From the NCBI GenBank assembly GCA_947303145.1, contig CAMYXB010000029.1, positions 1 to 10,264 on the forward strand: 10,264 nt of DNA, written 5' to 3'. A model generated the notes under the pieces. That model was not told the origin of the DNA, did not search any database, and saw only the letters and a program-made list of their open reading frames with translations. Of the stretch, positions 6,613 to 10,264 are shown in pieces (positions within the stretch are counted from its first letter, which is position 1; every line of letters starts with the position of its first letter). Origin of the DNA: an uncultured Clostridia bacterium. Its GTDB lineage: Bacteria; Bacillota; Clostridia; Christensenellales; UBA1242. The position numbers and the translations under genes are program-made.

Positions 6613-8085
6613 GCCCAAAGATATGGCATAAGTGCCCACATCTTCTCCGCTCTCACGAGTGAGGGCTCCGTCAAATGAAATGACATCTTGGAACTGCTCG
6701 CCTGTGTATCTATAGATCAAGGTGTCGTCCTCAGTATTGTAAATCTTCCTCTGTCCTGCAATGGGAGTGACGACTATAGGTCTCTTGTTTATGCTAAAAT
6801 TCACTCCACTGGTGAATACTAGATTGTAATTGCTACTCCTAAAGGAGCCATTGTCTTTAAGTGACAATGTTCCGATAGTAATGAGATAGGAACCCACACT
6901 CTCACCGCTCTCACGAGTGAGCCTGCCATTAAATGCGGGAGTTTGCCCTGTGGCTTGGCCTGAATAAGTATAAGTAAGATCGTCCGTCCCGCCATACAAC
7001 TTGCTCGACTCGTCTGGAGTGACTGTGAGGTCTCTTTTAGTGATGGTGAGTGTAGCCACAGCCACTGTGGGATTGAAATTGGGAGCGGAGAACTGCGCCT
7101 TTATTATATATGTCCCCACTGCTGAATATGTAGGAAGTGTGCCAGTAGCCAAGTTGGCATCGAACTGGACACTAGCATTGTCCACCAGCATATATAGCGC
7201 TGTAACTGGCGAGTAATAACTCACATCAATACTGTGAGCCATGCCATCATACGTGACATCTACGCTGTTTATGGTGAAGGCATTATTCAAGTCATCATTG
7301 ACTATGGTGAAGTGGGCTGTCTTGGCTAGAGTCAAGGTGTAATTGCTGGATAGGAATGAGCCACCGCTTGACAGGGATAAACTCCCTAAATTGATGGGAT
7401 AAGAGCCGACATCTTCCCCCGCACTTCTTGACAAACTGCCAGAAAACACAGGTGTCTCGCCTGTGGCCACATTGTCATAAGTGTAAGTGAGAGGCGAGTC
7501 TACATGGCCATATATTTTGCCAGTGTCGTCTGGATAAATGTATAATGGTCTGGGTGAGATGTAGTATTTATTCTCTCCACCTGAGAACACTGCCGAATAA
7601 TTGCTGGCATTGAATGTGCCACTATTCGTGAGCGTAAGCGAGGTATAATATATGTCGTAGTATCCCGCATCTTTCACTGTGACTGGTAGCATATTGTTAT
7701 TGCCATCTAGTTTGGTGATGACGAGCGATATATTGATATTGGGCACCTCAGAGCCCACTGCTCCGCTGTATGAATATGTAAGTAGGGCTAGCCCGTCACC
7801 ATATACACTGGTCTTGTAGTCTGGAGTAATGGTGAGAGTTCTGGGAGAAATGGTGAACTGCACTCCAGATGTGAATACAAGCGTGTAGTTGCTGTCCAGC
7901 ACCACAAGTGTGCCTTGTCTTATGGCATAACTACCCACATCTTCTCCGCTATCACGAGTGAGAGAGCCATAGAACTGAGGATTGTCCCCTGTGGCTATGT
8001 TGGAAGTGTCGAAGGTGAGAGCGCTCTCACTCCTCCTATATTCCTTCCCCTGTCCGCTACGTGGAGTAATGGTGATGGCTCTAGG
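6601..8085 (-). repeat. MBG-type tandem protein repeats with near-identical DNA segments
   Basis: Repeats begin at protein residues of about 601, 681, 779, 951 and 1034, with a divergent related unit at about 865-950. They share a pattern of a TITP/VTP strand, (I/L)Y(G/N), ATG, GxLTRxSGExVGSY, G(T/S)L and SNY. At DNA level the segment TCTCCGCTCTCACGAGTGAG (plus-strand reading) is at 6644-6663, again from 6905 to 6921 as CCGCTCTCACGAGTGAG, and with one change at 7943-7962. Such repeats can recombine and change repeat number. Confidence 0.75.
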
Positions 8086-9885
8086 TTGAATAGTAATGGT
8101 CACGCTACCTTCCTCTGTAGCATATCCTGTCTGAGTTATCCTAAAAGGCACTGTATATGTGCCGACATTGCGGAATGTGGGGGTGACATTGGTCCAAGCA
8201 TTGTTGACATAATATGAAATGGTGTAATTGGACGGTGAAGTGACAGAGATGTTTGGGGATATATCCTGCCCATTATATGTAGTAGTGGTGTCACTGGCGG
8301 TGTAAGAGATGGTGCCGGTGGAACTCACAGTCTCCACCACCATAGGCAGTATGCAATAAGTATTTTCGCTATAGTATGAATACCACGTCGAGCCATTGTT
8401 GTCACTTAGGAATGTGTTGTGATAACTGTAAGGAAGGCTGTGGTCCATATTGCCGATGTATAATAGTGAGCCGGAATGAACCACCATAACCACAGCGAAA
8501 TATTCCCCAGTCAATCCTATGATATTGGAGCCAAGGTCTATGGTGTATAATCCAGTGAACTTGGTGGTGAAATTGGAATTCCCGTCCTTGTCGATGACTG
8601 CTATCTTGTGAGAATATGCTGAGCTGAGGAGGCTAGAGATGCTTGAAGCATTGGTGGCTACACTGCTTGAGATGTTGTCTATCACATAGACATTGAAACT
8701 TGTCTGAGGGAATTTGCTAAAAGGGCTGGCACAAGGAATCTTGAGTCTCACTATCTTGTTGGTCTGTGAGGCATCATTTACCTTGAATATATTGCTAGCA
8801 CATTTATTACTATTCACGGGCACGCTCCACACGGCCACTGTGCTGCCATTGTAGATGACGAATTGATTCTCATAATCTAGGCCATTGTAGATAAGTCCGG
8901 TGGTGCTACTATAATCTGTGGTCGACTGGCTATCTAGTGTCTTGCCTATCTTGGTGAAGCCACACACTCCGTCCTCTACATTCACGTCATCATACATGAT
9001 GTAGAAGTATCCACCAGTTCCAAATGTTGTGCCATAGGAATTCTGCGCAATGTATGCACCGGTGTAGGTGACTCCATTCCTCTGAAGCACGCACTCGTCA
9101 TTCCAGCCGACTAGAGTAATCATGTGATTCTGCGTGATAGCGCTATCTACTATGTATTTATCGCCAGTGAGATAAGAATTGCTCATATAAATAGTGGCCA
9201 TGACTCCGCCATAGTTGTAAATATGACTTTTGATAGAAGTCCTAAGCTCTGCTATCTTCTCCTGCAGGGTGGTATCGGAATAATTCTCCTGCAATCCGCT
9301 CCTTGTCGGGAAGAAATATGCGTCCATAACTGAATATCCCGAGTGTCTCATGCCATTCTGTGTGAGCATCGTCTCATAATTAGAGAAAGCATTGGCGTCA
9401 GCACTCGAGCCATAGGTTATCAGCCCTGTCTCCCAGTCTTCTTGTAAGACGGGGCCATATTCGCTGGTCAAATATTCTGTGGACAGGTCCATGCTACCAC
9501 CTGCCATGGCACTGAGGCCCCTCTTCTTGAACAATGTATATGCTATGTTAAGCTCGGAAAAATCTAGCGGAGTGGACGGAGCAAAACTGCTATCCTCTCT
9601 CGCCTTCATATAGATAGAGGTCTCGAGGGCAGTGTTGGTGGCATAAGTCCAGCATATCCCTGTGCCCTTTTGATTGCCCACATTCTGTGGCAGAGACGCT
9701 GTCTCTACATCGCTTTGCTGATTATAAAGAGAGGTGCTTGATAGGTCAAAAAGGGAAAACGCTGTGGGAAGGGAGGAAGTCCCATCGGCAAAAGCGACTG
9801 GAGTGGAAGATAAAAAACTGAAGGCTAATAGGCCTGAACATAATAATATGAAAAGAGAAAACAACCAAAACTTATTCCTTCGCAT
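6601..9885 (-). CDS. Secreted papain-like (C1A) cysteine protease with lectin-like and MBG repeat domains (N-terminal part of split gene)
   Basis: A 1094-residue piece. Residues 1-33 are a signal peptide (MRRNK, hydrophobic core, cleavage after AFA). The peptidase spans about 62-312 with the full papain-family set: Gln72 (oxyanion hole), Cys78 in GTGICW, His254 in NHMITLVGW and Asn282 in QNSYG. The region before it is short, with no long inhibitory propeptide. A lectin-like beta domain (about 330-520) follows, as is common in bacterial secreted C1 peptidases. Then come MBG-type beta-sandwich repeats from about 525, several marked by a LTRESGEDVGSY-like turn and SNYxLVF strands. The piece ends abruptly inside a repeat at TAG. 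The ATG at 9885 has GAGGTG 8 nt upstream and a strong promoter. Likely role is an extracellular, surface-tethered protease or adhesin acting on host, dietary or neighbour-cell proteins; the substrate is unknown. Peptidase and signal calls are firm; MBG boundaries are approximate. Confidence 0.93.
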   Translation of the reverse strand: MRRNKFWLFSLFILLCSGLLAFSFLSSTPVAFADGTSSLPTAFSLFDLSSTSLYNQQSDVETASLPQNVGNQKGTGICWTYATNTALETSIYMKAREDSSFAPSTPLDFSELNIAYTLFKKRGLSAMAGGSMDLSTEYLTSEYGPVLQEDWETGLITYGSSADANAFSNYETMLTQNGMRHSGYSVMDAYFFPTRSGLQENYSDTTLQEKIAELRTSIKSHIYNYGGVMATIYMSNSYLTGDKYIVDSAITQNHMITLVGWNDECVLQRNGVTYTGAYIAQNSYGTTFGTGGYFYIMYDDVNVEDGVCGFTKIGKTLDSQSTTDYSSTTGLIYNGLDYENQFVIYNGSTVAVWSVPVNSNKCASNIFKVNDASQTNKIVRLKIPCASPFSKFPQTSFNVYVIDNISSSVATNASSISSLLSSAYSHKIAVIDKDGNSNFTTKFTGLYTIDLGSNIIGLTGEYFAVVMVVHSGSLLYIGNMDHSLPYSYHNTFLSDNNGSTWYSYYSENTYCILPMVVETVSSTGTISYTASDTTTTYNGQDISPNISVTSPSNYTISYYVNNAWTNVTPTFRNVGTYTVPFRITQTGYATEEGSVTITIQPRAITITPRSGQGKEYRRSESALTFDTSNIATGDNPQFYGSLTRDSGEDVGSYAIRQGTLVVLDSNYTLVFTSGVQFTISPRTLTITPDYKTSVYGDGLALLTYSYSGAVGSEVPNINISLVITKLDGNNNMLPVTVKDAGYYDIYYTSLTLTNSGTFNASNYSAVFSGGENKYYISPRPLYIYPDDTGKIYGHVDSPLTYTYDNVATGETPVFSGSLSRSAGEDVGSYPINLGSLSLSSGGSFLSSNYTLTLAKTAHFTIVNDDLNNAFTINSVDVTYDGMAHSIDVSYYSPVTALYMLVDNASVQFDANLATGTLPTYSAVGTYIIKAQFSAPNFNPTVAVATLTITKRDLTVTPDESSKLYGGTDDLTYTYSGQATGQTPAFNGRLTRESGESVGSYLITIGTLSLKDNGSFRSSNYNLVFTSGVNFSINKRPIVVTPIAGQRKIYNTEDDTLIYRYTGEQFQDVISFDGALTRESGEDVGTYAISLGTLR

Positions 9886-9893
9886 AAAGACAG

Positions 9894-9899
9894 CACCTC
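9894..9899 (-). promoter_or_regulatory. Ribosome binding site of the protease gene
   Basis: GAGGTG on the minus strand, 8 nt before the ATG at 9885, which fixes the start just ahead of the signal peptide. Confidence 0.8.
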
Positions 9900-9908
9900 A
9901 AAAAAATA

Positions 9909-9934
9909 TAGTCGACTCTAGTATGTGTTGACTA
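9909..9934 (-). promoter_or_regulatory. Inverted repeat in the protease leader, possible operator or RNA hairpin
   Basis: TAGTCGAC (9909-9916) and GTTGACTA (9927-9934) are inverted with one mismatch around a 10-bp centre. In the transcript this would form a hairpin at the 5' end, followed by a U run (complement of 9901-9906) just before the ribosome binding site, so it resembles a weak attenuator. It could equally be a DNA-binding site, because the same GTCGA core recurs around the -35. Confidence 0.4.
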
Positions 9935-9946
9935 AAATATATTTAT

Positions 9947-9975
9947 ATTATAATTATAGTGTCGAAATATGTCAA
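9947..9975 (-). promoter_or_regulatory. Consensus promoter of the surface-protease gene
   Basis: On the minus strand TTGACA (9975-9970), a 17-bp spacer, then TATAAT (9952-9947): a perfect match in both hexamers and in spacing. A second TATAAT is directly adjacent (9958-9953) but at only 11 bp. Transcription should begin near 9940, giving a leader of about 55 nt. The perfect consensus implies high expression unless it is repressed. Confidence 0.85.
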
Positions 9976-9986
9976 TTCAATTCGAC
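9961..9986 (-). promoter_or_regulatory. GTCGAA/TTCGAC dyad over the -35 region, possible operator
   Basis: GTCGAA (9961-9966) and TTCGAC (9981-9986) form a perfect 6-bp inverted repeat with a 14-bp centre that encloses the -35 hexamer. A bound protein would block RNA polymerase. It starts 52 bp from the related dyad at 9909, about five helical turns, compatible with cooperative binding. No known regulator is recognised. Confidence 0.4.
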
Positions 9987-10064
9987 TAATAAATCTATAA
10001 AAAAATGTGGTATATATTAAACTATTCAAATAATTCAATTCATTGTGAACAATCAAAATTGAGC

Positions 10065-10101
10065 AAAAAAAAGAATGTAGCATCGCTACACTCCCTACAT
10101 T
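10065..10101 (-). terminator. Rho-independent terminator of the right-edge gene
   Basis: On the minus strand, AATGTAG (10101-10095) can pair with CTACATT (10080-10074); alternatively a tighter TGTAGC-GAT-GCTACA hairpin (10090-10076) forms. An eight-T run (10072-10065) follows. It lies 3 nt beyond the stop of the partial gene and isolates it from the protease gene. Confidence 0.8.
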
Positions 10102-10104
10102 AGA

Positions 10105-10264
10105 TCATCTATTGCTTATATACATAATCACGTTGATAGCCACTAGAAGAAATCCTATGCCTACTAGAATCAATCCTCCCACTTTGAGAGCAACATACAA
10201 CTTGTCATCATTTGCGACATCATCTATGTGATGAGCCACACGAGTGACTCTCTTAGAAAGCACA
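10105..10264 (-). CDS. C-terminal end of an unidentified membrane protein (5' part cut by window edge)
   Basis: The last 52 codons of a minus-strand gene, ending at TGA (10107-10105). The visible part has a charged stretch VAHHIDDVANDDK, then a hydrophobic helix of about 22 residues (LKVGGLILVGIGFLLVAINV), then the short tail YISNR. It is too short to assign a family. The frame is supported by the sensible helix, the absence of stops, and a good terminator 3 nt downstream. It could be a tail-anchored protein or the last helix of a larger membrane protein. Confidence 0.65.
   Translation of the reverse strand, partial: VLSKRVTRVAHHIDDVANDDKLYVALKVGGLILVGIGFLLVAINVIMYISNR

Overview
The window looks like part of a chromosome from a low-to-moderate-GC, Gram-positive, Firmicutes-like bacterium, probably an uncultured Clostridia relative; the lineage call is inference. 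The reasons are a large SRP RNA with an Alu domain of the Bacillus/Clostridium kind, purine-rich ribosome binding sites, consensus sigma-A-type promoters, U-tract terminators, and a huge secreted surface protein of a type common in gut Firmicutes. I see no tRNA, rRNA, CRISPR array, transposase or phage gene.

Left part (1-2506, minus strand): a two-gene unit. A 243-residue protein with an N-terminal helical HEPN-like domain and a CBS pair is followed 18 nt later by ileS, which runs off the left edge. The isoleucyl-tRNA synthetase has its HIGH signature replaced by Gly-Val-His-His, the swapped GXHH form associated with mupirocin-insensitive type 2 enzymes.

Centre (2507-4954, plus strand): an SRP RNA gene with its own promoter and terminator fills the divergent intergenic region. 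It is followed by a 627-residue HAD-superfamily protein of the type found in surface polysaccharide loci. This gene converges on the surface-protein gene, and the two share a perfect bidirectional terminator.

Right part (4956-9885, minus strand): one very large gene for a surface protein, broken by a one-base frameshift. The 5' piece encodes a signal peptide, a papain-like (C1A) cysteine peptidase with all catalytic residues, a lectin-like domain and a run of MBG-type beta-sandwich repeats. The 3' piece completes the last MBG repeat, adds Listeria/Bacteroides-type repeats, and ends in a transmembrane helix and a basic tail. Removing one base restores a continuous 1642-residue frame. The gene has a near-perfect promoter surrounded by GTCGA-type dyads. 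At the right edge is the C-terminal end of an unidentified membrane protein with its own terminator.

The genes do not form one pathway. ileS and the SRP RNA are housekeeping functions. The HAD protein and the tethered protease both point to cell-surface biology. The points most worth following up are the GXHH IleRS behind a HEPN-CBS gene, the non-GGAA apical loop of the SRP RNA, and the frameshifted giant protease.
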